Of a stretch of 64,000 nucleotides of DNA, positions 55,146-64,000 are shown in pieces. The stretch spans positions 1-64,000 of the forward strand of contig NZ_RIZI01000194.1 of the NCBI RefSeq assembly GCF_003721225.1, written 5' to 3'. How positions within the stretch are numbered: the first letter of the stretch is position 1; every line of letters starts with the position of its first letter. A program made the position numbers and the translations under genes. The notes under the pieces were generated by a model. That model did no database searches and was not told where the DNA came from. It worked only from the letters and a program-made list of their open reading frames with translations. Origin of the DNA: Acidithiobacillus sulfuriphilus (lineage in GTDB: Bacteria > Pseudomonadota > Gammaproteobacteria > Acidithiobacillales > Acidithiobacillaceae).

Positions 55146-57851
55146 ATGCTTGGAACCATACTCCGTCGTGTCGTTGGCAGCCGTAACGACCGTCTGATCA
55201 AAAACGCCCGCGCGGTGGTGGCGCAAATCAACGACCTGGAACCCCAGATCACCGCCCTGGACGACATCGCCCTGGCGGCCCGGACAGAGGCATTCAAGGC
55301 GCGGCTGGCCCAAGGCGAAAACCTCGACCAGATCCTGCCCGAGGCCTTTGCCGTGGTCCGCGAGGCGGCGCGGCGGGTACTGGGGATGCGCCACTTCGAT
55401 GTGCAGCTCATCGGCGGGTATATGCTCCATAACGGCAAGATCGCCGAGATGCGCACCGGAGAGGGCAAGACCCTGGTGGCCACCCTGCCCGCTTATCTCA
55501 ACGCCCTGGCGGGCAAGGGGGTGCATGTCATCACGGTCAACGACTACCTGGCCAGCCGCGATGCCGAGTGGATGGGGCGGGTGCATCGCTTTCTGGGCCT
55601 TTCCGTAGGCACCATCATCTCCGATCTGGCCACGGAGGAGCGGCGCGCCGCCTATGCCGCCGACATCACCTACGGCACCAACAACGAATTCGGCTTCGAC
55701 TACCTGCGCGACAACATGGCCTTCTCCCCGGCCGATCGCGTCCAGCGCAGCCTGCACTATGCCATCATCGACGAAGTGGACTCCATCCTCATTGACGAGG
55801 CGCGCACCCCGCTCATCATCAGCGGTCCCACCGAGGAAAATACCGACCTCTATTATCAGGTCGATCGGCTGATTCAACACTTCCAGGCCGATGAAGACTA
55901 TACCGTGGATGAAAAGGCCCGCCAGGTGCTGCTCACCGAAGAGGGGATCGAAAAGGCCGAGCGGCTCATGGTCGAGAACGGCCTCCTCCGGGAGGGCAAC
56001 CTCTACGACGTCAGCAATGTCACCTTGGTCCACCATCTGAATCAGGCCTTGCGCGCCCATGCCATCTACCGGCGCGAAACGGACTACATCGTCCGCGATG
56101 GCGAGATTTGCATCATCGATGAATTCACCGGGCGCATGATGAGCGGCCGACGCTGGTCCGACGGTCTGCATCAGGCGGTGGAGGCCAAGGAAGGGGTGCA
56201 GGTCCAGAACGAGAACCAGACCCTCGCCTCCATCACCTTCCAGAATTATTTCCGCATGTATGAAAAGCTCTCGGGCATGACCGGCACCGCCGATACTGAA
56301 GCCTTTGAACTCAATCAGATTTATGGCCTGGAGGTGGTGGTCATCCCCACCCACCGCCCCGTTCAGCGCAAGGATTTCGCCGACCTGATCTACCGGACCA
56401 GCCGGGAAAAGTGGAACGCCATTGTCGCCGATATCCAGGACTGCCACGAACGCGGCCAATCCGTTCTGGTGGGTACCACCTCCATCGAGCATAATGAATT
56501 CCTCTCCGCGCTGCTGAAAAAGGCCAAGGTGCCCCACCAGGTCCTCAACGCCAAGCAGCACGAGCGGGAGGCGGAGATCATCGCCCAGGCGGGCAAGACC
56601 AAGGCGGTAACCATCGCCACCAACATGGCGGGCCGCGGCACCGATATCGTCCTCGGCGGCAATGTGGGGCATCAGGTGGACATGGTCCTGGCCAACCCCG
56701 ACCTGGACGAAGCGGAGCGAAGCCGCCAGGTGGAGGCATTGAAAGGCGGTTGGCAGGCCCTGCACGACGCCGCCATCGCCGCCGGCGGTCTGCATATCGT
56801 GGGCACGGAACGCCACGAGTCGCGGCGCATCGATAACCAGCTCCGTGGCCGTGCCGGTCGCCAGGGGGATCCCGGCAGCACCCGCTTCTACCTCTCCCTG
56901 GAAGACCCCCTCATGCGCATCTTCGGGAGTGACCGCCTGGGCACCCTCATGCAGCGTCTGGGCATGCAGGAGGGCGAGGCCATCGAGCATAGCTGGGTCA
57001 CCAAGGCCATCGAAAACGCCCAGCGCAAGGTGGAAAACCGCAATTTCGACATCCGCAAGCAATTGCTGGAATACGACGATGTGGCCAATGAACAGCGCAA
57101 GATCATCTATCAGCAGCGTAACGAGTTCATGGACGCCGGCGACATCAGCGCCACCATTGTCAACCTGCGCGAGGACGTGTTGGGGGCCATCCTGGAGGAT
57201 TACGCGCCGGCCGGAGTGATGGAAGAGCAGTGGGATCTGGAGGGCCTGGAACAGGCCATCGACCGGGCCTTTGGCCTGAAACTGCCGGTGCGGGAATGGC
57301 TGGCGGCGGATCATCGTCTGGGCTTCGAGGGCTTGCGCAGCCGCATCCTCGACGAGGCCCTGGGCAGCTATGGGGCCAAAGAGGCCCTCATCGGTGCCGA
57401 GGTCATGCGCCACTTTGAAAAGGCCATCATGCTGCAGGTCCTGGACAGCCAGTGGAAGGACCATCTAGCGAGCATGGACCACCTGCGGGAGGGCATTCAT
57501 CTGCGCGGTTACGCCCAGAAGAATCCCAAGCAGGAATACAAGCGCGAGGCCTTCGCCCTTTTCAACGCCATGCTGGAACGGGTGCGCATGGAGGTCATCG
57601 AGTCCCTCTCCAAGCTCCATGTGAGCACCGAGGCCGACTTCGCCGCCCTGGGAGAAGGCGGCCAGGAAGGGCAGACGCTGCTCTTTTCCCACCCCGATAT
57701 CGCCGCCGCCGATCCCTTGGCAGAGGCTGCAGATCCTGCGGATCCCATGAAGGCCATTCCCGTTACCGGCGGCTCCAAGATCGGCCGCAACCAGATCTGT
57801 CCCTGCGGCTCCGGCAAAAAATACAAGCACTGTTGCGGTCGCCTGGATTAG
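55146..57851 (+). CDS. secA: Preprotein translocase ATPase SecA
   Basis: The motor that drives proteins through SecYEG. The 901-residue product has the Walker A region [17 protein letters not shown], the DEAD-like [20 protein letters not shown], preprotein crosslinking and helical scaffold domains, and [33 protein letters not shown] and [19 protein letters not shown]. It ends in the zinc-binding [14 protein letters not shown], which binds SecB and phospholipids. Length matches E. coli (901). No secM-like arrest peptide is seen upstream. Confidence 0.99.
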   Translation: MLGTILRRVVGSRNDRLIKNARAVVAQINDLEPQITALDDIALAARTEAFKARLAQGENLDQILPEAFAVVREAARRVLGMRHFDVQLIGGYMLHNGKIAEMRTGEGKTLVATLPAYLNALAGKGVHVITVNDYLASRDAEWMGRVHRFLGLSVGTIISDLATEERRAAYAADITYGTNNEFGFDYLRDNMAFSPADRVQRSLHYAIIDEVDSILIDEARTPLIISGPTEENTDLYYQVDRLIQHFQADEDYTVDEKARQVLLTEEGIEKAERLMVENGLLREGNLYDVSNVTLVHHLNQALRAHAIYRRETDYIVRDGEICIIDEFTGRMMSGRRWSDGLHQAVEAKEGVQVQNENQTLASITFQNYFRMYEKLSGMTGTADTEAFELNQIYGLEVVVIPTHRPVQRKDFADLIYRTSREKWNAIVADIQDCHERGQSVLVGTTSIEHNEFLSALLKKAKVPHQVLNAKQHEREAEIIAQAGKTKAVTIATNMAGRGTDIVLGGNVGHQVDMVLANPDLDEAERSRQVEALKGGWQALHDAAIAAGGLHIVGTERHESRRIDNQLRGRAGRQGDPGSTRFYLSLEDPLMRIFGSDRLGTLMQRLGMQEGEAIEHSWVTKAIENAQRKVENRNFDIRKQLLEYDDVANEQRKIIYQQRNEFMDAGDISATIVNLREDVLGAILEDYAPAGVMEEQWDLEGLEQAIDRAFGLKLPVREWLAADHRLGFEGLRSRILDEALGSYGAKEALIGAEVMRHFEKAIMLQVLDSQWKDHLASMDHLREGIHLRGYAQKNPKQEYKREAFALFNAMLERVRMEVIESLSKLHVSTEADFAALGEGGQEGQTLLFSHPDIAAADPLAEAADPADPMKAIPVTGGSKIGRNQICPCGSGKKYKHCCGRLD

Positions 57852-57866
57852 GCAAAAGGACTCCCC

Positions 57867-59090
57867 ATGGCCATCGGCATCTCCGCCCCGCAGCACCTGG
57901 ACCCCATCTCCGGAATTCGGCTCGGCACCACTGCGGCGGGCATCCGCTACGCCGGCCGCCAGGACCTGACCCTCATCGCCCTGGAAGCGGGCACGGCGGT
58001 GGCCGGGGTCTTTACCCGCAACCGCTTCCGCGCGGCACCGGTCATTGTTGCCGAGCGGCATCTGGCCCGGGGCACCGTCCAGGCGCTGCTCATCAATACC
58101 GGCAATGCCAATGCCGGCACCGGTGCCGAGGGTATGGCGGCGGCCGAGGAGAGCTGCCGAATCGTCGCGGAAGCGCTGGGTTGCCGTCCCGAGGAGGTGC
58201 TCCCCTTTTCCACGGGGGTCATTGGCGAGGTCGCACCCCTGGCCGAGCGGATCGGCGCCGCTCTCCCCGCCTGCGCCGCCCGCCTGCGCCCCGATGCCTG
58301 GATCGATGCCGCCACAGCCATCATGACCACGGACACCGTAGCCAAGGGTTGTTCCGTCCGGGTTGCCCTGGACGGAGTGCACTTCACCGTTACCGGTATT
58401 GCCAAGGGTTCGGGCATGATCCGTCCGGACATGGCCACCATGCTGGCCTACATCGCCACCGACGCCCCCCTGCAGGGACTGGCCCTGGAGCGCTGCCTGC
58501 ATGATGCCGTGGAGCGCTCCTTCAATCGCATCACGGTGGATGGCGACACCTCCACCAATGACGCCTGTATCCTCATGGCCACGGGCAAGGCGGCCATGGA
58601 CCCCATCCGTACCCCCCAGGACCCCGCCTACGGCCGGGTGGCAGCGGCCGTGGAGGCGGTGGCCCTGCAGCTCGCCCAGGCCATCGTTCGCGACGGAGAG
58701 GGCGCGACGAAATTCATCCCCATTACCGTCACGGGCGGCCGCGATCCTCAAGAATGCCTGAAGGTGGCCTACCGGATGGCCCATTCGCCCCTCATCAAGA
58801 CCGCCTTTTTCGCTTCAGATCCCAACTGGGGACGATTGCTGGCCGCCATCGGTGCCGCCGGCATCGACGATCTGAATGTGGAAAAGGTGCAGATCTGGCT
58901 CGGGGAACTGCGCATCGTCCGGGACGGCGCCCGGGATCCCGACTACCGCGAAACGGCGGGTCAGGCGGTGATGGCCGCGACGGAAATCCCCATTCGGGTG
59001 GACCTGGGACGCGGTACGGCGGAGGAACGCATCTGGACCTGCGACCTTTCCCACGACTACGTGCGCATCAACGCCGATTATCGCAGTTGA
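57867..59090 (+). CDS. argJ: Bifunctional glutamate N-acetyltransferase / amino-acid N-acetyltransferase
   Basis: Recycles the acetyl group in arginine synthesis (ornithine acetyltransferase, often also N-acetylglutamate synthase). The 407-residue Ntn-type protein matures itself before the Thr in DMATMLAYIATDA (about residue 191), after the segment GIAKGSGMIRP. LLINTGNANAGTG, PFSTGVIGE and the ending TCDLSHDYVRINADYRS are family features. AAAAGGA lies before the ATG. It follows secA by 15 bases and overlaps the MutT-TenI gene (TGATG). Confidence 0.97.
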   Translation: MAIGISAPQHLDPISGIRLGTTAAGIRYAGRQDLTLIALEAGTAVAGVFTRNRFRAAPVIVAERHLARGTVQALLINTGNANAGTGAEGMAAAEESCRIVAEALGCRPEEVLPFSTGVIGEVAPLAERIGAALPACAARLRPDAWIDAATAIMTTDTVAKGCSVRVALDGVHFTVTGIAKGSGMIRPDMATMLAYIATDAPLQGLALERCLHDAVERSFNRITVDGDTSTNDACILMATGKAAMDPIRTPQDPAYGRVAAAVEAVALQLAQAIVRDGEGATKFIPITVTGGRDPQECLKVAYRMAHSPLIKTAFFASDPNWGRLLAAIGAAGIDDLNVEKVQIWLGELRIVRDGARDPDYRETAGQAVMAATEIPIRVDLGRGTAEERIWTCDLSHDYVRINADYRS

Positions 59091-60109
59091 TGCCGTCCAT
59101 CATTCCCGTCGCCACCGGCATCCTCCAGGCCCCCCAGGGCCGGGTGCTGGCGGATCTGCGTCCGGAAGGCAAGCCCTGGCCGGGCTACTGGGAATTTCCG
59201 GGCGGCAAGATCGAAGCCGGTGAAAGCCCCGCGGCGGCCCTGGTACGGGAGTTGCGCGAGGAACTGGGCATCGAGGTGCGCGCCGCCAGCCCCTGGCGGG
59301 TAATGGACTTCGCCTACAGCCAACGCACGGTGCGCCTGCACCTCTTCCGGGTGACCAACTGGGAGGGCGAGGCCCATGGCCGGGAGGGGCAGGAAATCCG
59401 CTGGCTAGACCCGGAAGACCTGGCCAGACTGCCCTTTTTACCTGCCAACCGCCCCATCATCGCCGGTTTATTGGCGGAAAAACTCCCGCAGCCGCCCCTC
59501 TGCCTCATTGCGGACCCCCAGCGGCTCCCCAGCGGTCAATTGCTCCCGGCGCTAACAGCGGCCATGGCTGGCGGTCTGAGATGGATCGTCCTGCGCCTCA
59601 AGGAACAGCCCGACCGGACCCTGCGCACCCAATTTCTGCGCCTGGGCGAAGTCGCCGCGGAACGCGGCGTGCAGGTCTTTCTCAACAGCCCGGAAGCCTT
59701 GCCCGAGCTCCGCAGCCATGGCCTGCATCTGACCCAAAGGGCCCTGGAGGAATGGGGCGAAGAGGGGGGCATACCCCGTCCCTTTGGCGTTTCCTGCCAC
59801 GATGCCGATTGCCTGGACAAAGCGGCCCGGCTAGGGGCAGGCTATGCTTTCCTGTCCCCCCTCTTTGCCACCGCCACCCATCCCGATGCCAGGCCTTTGG
59901 GAATGGATGCGTTTGCTGCGTTGGCGCAATCCAGCAGCCTCCCGCTCCTGGCCCTGGGGGGGATCACTCCGGAACGGGTGGCCGCGGCGCGGCGGGCCGG
60001 GGCGGCGGGCGTGGCGGTGCTGTCGGGCATCCTGGAGAGCCGGGACCCCGCCGCCAGCGCGCATGCCTATGGCGCGGCATGGATGACCAGTTCCGGCCCA
60101 TTAGGATAG
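59090..60109 (+). CDS. Fusion: MutT-type Nudix hydrolase with thiamine-phosphate-synthase-like (TenI/ThiE) domain
   Basis: A 339-residue two-domain protein. The N-terminal about 130 residues are MutT-like: WEFPGGKIEAGE followed by LVRELREELGIEV gives a perfect Nudix box (GX5EX7REUXEEXGU), the 8-oxo-dGTP sanitising site. The C-terminal about 200 residues form a TIM-barrel segment like ThiE/TenI (LCLIADPQRLPSGQ, LRWIVLRLKEQ, GVSCHDADCLDKAARLGAGY, LLALGGITPERVAAARRAGA). Such fusions occur in other gammaproteobacteria. What the second domain does is unknown. The start overlaps the argJ stop. A gene of mutT type downstream of secA is the E. coli order. Confidence 0.9.
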   Translation: MPSIIPVATGILQAPQGRVLADLRPEGKPWPGYWEFPGGKIEAGESPAAALVRELREELGIEVRAASPWRVMDFAYSQRTVRLHLFRVTNWEGEAHGREGQEIRWLDPEDLARLPFLPANRPIIAGLLAEKLPQPPLCLIADPQRLPSGQLLPALTAAMAGGLRWIVLRLKEQPDRTLRTQFLRLGEVAAERGVQVFLNSPEALPELRSHGLHLTQRALEEWGEEGGIPRPFGVSCHDADCLDKAARLGAGYAFLSPLFATATHPDARPLGMDAFAALAQSSSLPLLALGGITPERVAAARRAGAAGVAVLSGILESRDPAASAHAYGAAWMTSSGPLG

Positions 60110-60110
60110 A

Positions 60111-61100
60111 ATGGAGCAAATCCTGCCAGGAATGTCCATGCCGCAAATTTCCGTCGTGATCCCCCTCTACAACGAGATCGGCAATGTCGGTCCCCTCTGT
60201 GCGGCCCTCGCCGCTGCCCTGGGCAGTGCCGATGTCGAGATCATCATTGTCGATGACGGCAGCCGTGACGGCAGCTCGGCCGCCCTGGACCGGGAGGCGG
60301 AACAGCGCGGGGAACAGTTCAAGATCATCCATCTGCAGCGCAATTTTGGGCAAACTGCAGCCATGCAGGCCGGTATCGATGCCAGCCGGGGCGAGGTCAT
60401 CGTGACCCTGGACGGAGATCTGCAGAACGATCCCCAGGACATCCTCCCCCTGGCCCAGCGCCTCCTGGCCGAAGACCTGGACGTGGTGGCGGGCTGGCGC
60501 AAAAACCGTCAGGACGGACTCTTGCTGCGCAAGATCCCGTCGCGCGTCGCCAACCGCCTCATCCGCCGCATCACCGGCGTCTGGCTGCACGACTACGGCT
60601 GCACCCTCAAGGCCTATCGCGCCTCGGTCCTCAAGGGCGTGCGCCTCTATGGCGAGATGCACCGTTTCATCCCCGCCTGGCTGGCCACCCTGACCTATAC
60701 CGACCGCATCGTCGAAATGCCCGTGCGCCACCACCCGCGCCGGGCGGGGCAAAGCAAATACGGCATCACCCGCACCTTCCGGGTACTGGTGGATCTCATC
60801 TTCGTCAAATTCTTCCTGGGCTACAGCCAGCGGCCCATGCATTTCTTCGGCACCATCGGACTGGGCTTCCTCAGCCTGGGATCGCTGATGCTGCTCTACC
60901 TCTTCATCATCAAGTTTGCCCTGGGTGTGGAGATTGCCGACCGGCCCATGCTCATTGCCGGCGTGCTGTTCTTCCTGGCAGGCCTGCAGTTCCTCAACAC
61001 CGGCGTCCTGGGCGAGATGCTGGCGCGGATTTATCATGAATCCCAGGATAAAAAGACCTATGTCGTGCGCGGCACCGTCCATCTCGAACCCCCGGCGTGA
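60111..61100 (+). CDS. Family 2 glycosyltransferase, DPM1/ArnC-like, membrane-anchored
   Basis: A 329-residue enzyme (or 320 from ATG 60138, which has AGGA seven bases upstream). The GT-A core shows ISVVIPLYNEIGNVGPLC, IIIVDDGSRDGSS, HLQRNFGQTAAMQAGID and VTLDGDLQNDPQDI, the DxD type metal site. Near the C-terminus two hydrophobic helices anchor it in the inner membrane. Pattern and topology match transferases that put a sugar on undecaprenyl phosphate. Four-base overlap with the deacetylase gene shows that they work as a unit, probably for lipopolysaccharide or another surface glycan. Confidence 0.92.
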   Translation: MEQILPGMSMPQISVVIPLYNEIGNVGPLCAALAAALGSADVEIIIVDDGSRDGSSAALDREAEQRGEQFKIIHLQRNFGQTAAMQAGIDASRGEVIVTLDGDLQNDPQDILPLAQRLLAEDLDVVAGWRKNRQDGLLLRKIPSRVANRLIRRITGVWLHDYGCTLKAYRASVLKGVRLYGEMHRFIPAWLATLTYTDRIVEMPVRHHPRRAGQSKYGITRTFRVLVDLIFVKFFLGYSQRPMHFFGTIGLGFLSLGSLMLLYLFIIKFALGVEIADRPMLIAGVLFFLAGLQFLNTGVLGEMLARIYHESQDKKTYVVRGTVHLEPPA

Positions 61101-61813
61101 ATCCTATCCCCATCCTGATGTACCATAATATCGCGGCGGCGCCGAAGGGCGTGGGGCTGCGCGGGCTCTATGTATCTCCGCTGCGCTTTGCGCGGCAGAT
61201 GGCCTTGCTGCGCCTGCTGGGCTATCGCGGGCTGTCCATGTCTCATGCCATGCCCTACTTGCGTGGGGAACAGGAAGGCAAGATAGCCGTCATCACCCTG
61301 GATGACGGCTACCGGGACAATCTGGAAAATGCCTTACCTGTCCTGCAACGGTATGGTTTTACCGCCACTTGCTATGTCGTGAGCGGAGCCGTGGGCGCTC
61401 ATAACCATTGGGATGCGGAGCAACTGGGCCTGCGCAAGGCCCTCATGGATGCCGGCGAACTGCGGGAATGGCTGACCGGGGGCATGGAGATCGGCGCCCA
61501 CAGCCGGTATCACCCGCGCTTGCCGGAAGTGGATGCGCGAACCCTGGAGGACGAAGTGGCCGGCTCCCGGCAGGAACTGGAAGACCTCCTGGGGATTGCC
61601 GTCACGCAATTCTGCTATCCCTACGGGGCGGCCGGGGGGCGGGAGCGGGACGCGGTGCAGCGGGCCGGATTCCAGGGTGCCGTCACGGTGCGCCGGGGCC
61701 GCGCCCGGCCGGGCATGGATCTCTTCGATCTGCCTCGGGTCCTGGTAGGTGGCCATCACGCCCCCCATGTCTTCCCCTTGCAGATCCTGACTCCCCACGA
61801 GGACCGGCATTGA
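61097..61813 (+). CDS. Polysaccharide deacetylase (CE4 family)
   Basis: A 238-residue carbohydrate esterase 4 domain. It has the catalytic TLDDGYRDN (Asp-Asp pair), the metal-binding GAHSRYHPRLP (HxxxH-like), and FCYPYGAAGG near the end. No signal peptide, so it probably acts on a cytoplasmic or membrane-linked sugar rather than on peptidoglycan. GTG start within the GT2 stop (GTGA). The stop overlaps the GT4 start (TGATG). Confidence 0.9.
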   Translation: MNPIPILMYHNIAAAPKGVGLRGLYVSPLRFARQMALLRLLGYRGLSMSHAMPYLRGEQEGKIAVITLDDGYRDNLENALPVLQRYGFTATCYVVSGAVGAHNHWDAEQLGLRKALMDAGELREWLTGGMEIGAHSRYHPRLPEVDARTLEDEVAGSRQELEDLLGIAVTQFCYPYGAAGGRERDAVQRAGFQGAVTVRRGRARPGMDLFDLPRVLVGGHHAPHVFPLQILTPHEDRH

Positions 61814-62877
61814 TGCGCCTCCTCTGGGTGGGTACCAACCCCGGCGGCGGCGGTACGGAAACGCACATGATCACCTTGAGCCAAGCCCTGGTTGGTATCG
61901 GCGCCGAGGTCCATGCCGTCGCTCATCCCCAAGGCCGGATTGCCGCGGCCCTGCTCGGCACCGGTGTCGTGCTGCATCCGGGGCAATTTCGCAATAGTGC
62001 CGATCCCGGTGGCGTCCGTGCCGTGCAGTCCGCCCTGCGCCACACCCGCCCGGACTGGGTGGTGGGCAGTTTCAGCAAGGAATATTGGCCGCTGGCCCTC
62101 CTCAGCCGTGCCCAGGGCGTGCCCCTGGCGCTGTTTCGCCACATGGACCTGCGCCTTCGGCCCAGCACCCGTTGGCTCCTCTCCCGCTGGCCTTTACGCC
62201 TCTTCGCCATCTCCGCCTACCTGCGCGGGCGCCTCATCGCCCAAGGCCTGCCCGAGGGCCGGGTCGAGGTCCTGCCCAACCCCTTGCACCTTGCCGACTT
62301 TCAGCGCGACACCGGAGCACGGGCGGAGCGGCGCCAAGCCCTGGGGCTGCGGAAGGGAGACTTTCTCGTCGCTTTCGTGGGAGCCTGGCATCGCGGCAAG
62401 GGCGTTTTCCTTCTTGCCGACGCCATCGACGCAGCCCACGCCCAGGATGCGCGGGTACAAGGACTATGGATCGGTGGCGGCGCCCATGAAACGGAATTGC
62501 GCGCACGTCTGGCGGATCGCCCCTGGCAGCACGTCATGGGCTGGCAGGAAAGGGTCACCCCCTGGTACAGCGTCATGGACGCCCTGGCCCTGCCCTCCAT
62601 CGAGCCCGACACCTTCGGCCGTGTCTGCCTGGAGGCCCAGGCCTGCGCCACCCCCGTGCTCGGCGCCGCAATGGGCGGAATTCCGGAGAGTTTCGCGGAT
62701 GGCGTAACGGGCCTGCTGCTGCCCCCCGGCAACAGCGATGCCTGGCGCGATGCCCTCCTGCGTCTTGTCGGTGACCCTACGCTGCGCCAGCAACTCGCCG
62801 CCGCCGGGCCGGCCCACGCCGAGCGCTTCGACGCCGACGCCATCGCCCGCGACTTTCTCGCAGCCCTGGGACGATGA
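61813..62877 (+). CDS. Family 4 glycosyltransferase
   Basis: A 354-residue GT-B fold enzyme. The N-terminal domain opens LLWVGTNPGGGGTETHMITLSQAL, and the C-terminal domain has FVGAWHRGKGVFLLADAI and the GT4 signature SIEPDTFGRVCLEAQACATPV (Glu-x7-Glu), followed by GGIPESFADGVTGLLLPPG. Likely a cytoplasmic enzyme that extends a lipid-linked or LPS-core sugar chain. Translationally coupled to the preceding deacetylase gene. Confidence 0.92.
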   Translation: MRLLWVGTNPGGGGTETHMITLSQALVGIGAEVHAVAHPQGRIAAALLGTGVVLHPGQFRNSADPGGVRAVQSALRHTRPDWVVGSFSKEYWPLALLSRAQGVPLALFRHMDLRLRPSTRWLLSRWPLRLFAISAYLRGRLIAQGLPEGRVEVLPNPLHLADFQRDTGARAERRQALGLRKGDFLVAFVGAWHRGKGVFLLADAIDAAHAQDARVQGLWIGGGAHETELRARLADRPWQHVMGWQERVTPWYSVMDALALPSIEPDTFGRVCLEAQACATPVLGAAMGGIPESFADGVTGLLLPPGNSDAWRDALLRLVGDPTLRQQLAAAGPAHAERFDADAIARDFLAALGR

Positions 62878-62939
62878 CATGGCTGGCCTGGGGCCTTATG
62901 ATGGGCAAAATCGATTCTGCAAGGCGAGGAGTAAAGGTC

Positions 62940-63524
62940 ATGCAAGCAGCCATGTTACGGCCTTTGTCCATCAAGGAGTATCTGGATGGCGAGGAACACG
63001 CCGGGATCCGCCATGAGTATGTGGCCGGGCAGACTTATGCCATGGCCGGCGCAAAATTGCGTCACAACCTGATCGTGCAAAATCTCTCTTCTTCCCTCTG
63101 GCAGAAGACCCGTGGCGGTGACTGCCAGGTCTTGAGCAGCGATATGAAAGTGCGGGTAGCAACGGCGGATGTCTTTTATTACCCCGATATCGTACTGCGT
63201 TGCGGCGACACCTTGCCTGGAGACAGCCTCTATCTGGAAGATCCTTGCCTCATCATCGAGGTACTGTCGGCGAGCACCGCCAACATCGACCGCCGCGAGA
63301 AGCTCCATGCCTACCAGGCCCTCCCCAGTCTGCGTGAATATGTTCTCGTTGATTCCGACAGCCGCAGTATCGAGCTCTATCGTCGCCGCCCGGAGGGCTG
63401 GTGGTATGAACTCCTCAGCGAAGGGGAAGGCGACAGCTTGCGCTTCCACTGCGTGGATTTGACCCTCTCCCTGGCGGAGGTCTATGCCGGCGTGGACCTG
63501 CCCCAAGGGGAGGCGACGGCCTGA
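62940..63524 (+). CDS. Uma2 family (DUF820) endonuclease-like protein
   Basis: A 194-residue protein of the PD-(D/E)XK-like DUF820/Uma2 family. Typical elements are LSIKEYLDGEEHAGIRHEYVAG, SSDMKVRVATADVFYYPDIVL, YLEDPCLIIEVLSAST and LHAYQALPSLREYVLVDSDS. The Asp and Glu-x-x pairs are conserved, so nuclease activity is possible but unproved. ATG 62940 has GAGGAGTAAAGG before it. It sits as an odd member inside a glycan operon; members of this family are often mobile and multicopy. Confidence 0.88.
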   Translation: MQAAMLRPLSIKEYLDGEEHAGIRHEYVAGQTYAMAGAKLRHNLIVQNLSSSLWQKTRGGDCQVLSSDMKVRVATADVFYYPDIVLRCGDTLPGDSLYLEDPCLIIEVLSASTANIDRREKLHAYQALPSLREYVLVDSDSRSIELYRRRPEGWWYELLSEGEGDSLRFHCVDLTLSLAEVYAGVDLPQGEATA

Positions 63525-63533
63525 TTCTTTACC

Positions 63534-64000
63534 ATGCCCAGGCCTCTACCACTCCATCCCCGCCGCATCCTCCTCATAAAATCCCATAGCGCCGGCATTG
63601 GCGATATCCTGCGCAGTTCGGCGGCCTGGGCGGTGCTCAAAAAACGTTGGCCCGAGGCGGAACTGCACCTGCTCTTTCCCACCCGCTGGCCGGGCTACCC
63701 CAGCGAGGAGCTCATCCGCGACCATCACCTCCTCAGCAGCGCCCATTTCCTGCCCATGGCCGAAGGCCGCTTCCTCGGCATGCGCGGCGTGGGGCCCGCA
63801 AGCTGGCGGCGTTTTTTGCCCCAAGTAGGGGAAATCGCGGCGCGAATCCAGCCCGATCTCATCATCGATCATGAACCCTATGGCCTGGAAACGACCCTCG
63901 TGGCCCGCTGGGCCAAACGTTACAGCGGCGCACCCACCGTGGGCGTGGCGGAGGTGCCCGGACGCGGCCTGCTCTACGACCACGCCGCCCCGGGCCTGCG
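63534..64000 (+). CDS. Glycosyltransferase family 9 (heptosyltransferase-like), N-terminal part
   Basis: The first 155 codons of an ADP-heptose:LPS heptosyltransferase-like protein, cut by the window end. ILLIKSHSAGIGDILRSSAAW is the family start, with the Gly-Asp pair typical of GT9 (LGD.. type). AELHLLFPTRW and PDLIIDHEPYGLETTLVA follow. It would add heptose or another sugar to the LPS core, in line with the neighbouring GT2/CE4/GT4 genes. Only the N-terminal domain is visible, so the acceptor cannot be told. Confidence 0.85.
   Translation, partial: MPRPLPLHPRRILLIKSHSAGIGDILRSSAAWAVLKKRWPEAELHLLFPTRWPGYPSEELIRDHHLLSSAHFLPMAEGRFLGMRGVGPASWRRFLPQVGEIAARIQPDLIIDHEPYGLETTLVARWAKRYSGAPTVGVAEVPGRGLLYDHAAPGL

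Noticed and set aside
55107..57464. 785-codon open frame on the strand opposite secA
   Set aside because: Shadow of the GC-rich secA gene; secA is full length with all motifs, and the antisense product matches nothing.

Overview
The window reads as a chromosomal segment of a GC-rich, Gram-negative proteobacterium. The gene set and the Tad/LprI-rich accessory region are compatible with an Acidithiobacillus-like chemolithotroph, but that placement is an inference and was not tested. Gram-negative features include LptE, LpxC, an LPS-type glycosyltransferase cluster and a meso-diaminopimelate-type MurE. Almost all of it is dense, operonic, single-copy core genome. One accessory island lies at about 15.3-25.7 kb.

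Layout. 0-2.4 kb (minus): surE-pcm-rpoS (rpoS cut by the window edge, no nlpD between) and a DUF4124-type protein. 2.6-5.4 kb (minus): glnA with a sigma-54/NtrC type control region, then a CDF cation exporter. 5.6-7.5 kb: rhodanese, an Fpg-like protein that lacks the usual catalytic residues, and a DUF4168 protein. 7.5-8.2 kb is a roughly 700-base gene-poor gap holding a long inverted repeat. 8.2-15.2 kb (plus): the tightly packed operon leuS-lptE-holA-proA-birA-coaX.

15.3-25.7 kb is the accessory island. A DUF192 gene and tadC-tadB run on the minus strand with no tadA ATPase in the window. Divergently there is a LuxR-type regulator followed by a tandemly repeated cassette: a TadE-like prepilin, an exported fusion of an LprI-type domain with a pesticin/T4-lysozyme-like domain, and an exported Cys-rich protein of unknown family. 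The second copy of the prepilin gene is decapitated and frameshifted, while the second copies of the other two are intact but strongly diverged. A third LprI-bearing protein, fused to a thioredoxin-like domain, closes the array. This is the most unusual part of the window: an array of exported lysozyme and lysozyme-inhibitor-like proteins beside Tad pilus parts.

25.7-30.4 kb holds a Yip1-type membrane protein, a small membrane protein, a YbjQ-family protein, a GAF-GAF-GGDEF-EAL-CZB signalling protein, and a small gene behind a Fur-box-like site. 30.7-48.2 kb (minus) is a complete dcw cluster, mraZ-rsmH-ftsL-ftsI-murE-murF-mraY-murD-ftsW-murG-murC-murB-ddl-ftsQ-ftsA-ftsZ, with a clear promoter and a four-repeat MraZ operator. 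RNase P RNA lies just upstream. 49.1-53.1 kb (minus): CCA-adding enzyme, DUF2905, acyl-CoA synthetase, SspA. 53.3-60.1 kb (plus): glycine-zipper lipoprotein, lpxC, a DUF721/DciA-like gene on the opposite strand, secA, argJ and a MutT-TenI fusion. This resembles the block that follows ftsZ in many proteobacteria, here displaced and inverted. 60.1-64.0 kb (plus): cell-surface glycan genes (GT2, polysaccharide deacetylase, GT4, a Uma2 protein, and a GT9 cut by the window end).

No tRNA, rRNA, CRISPR array or intact insertion sequence was recognised.
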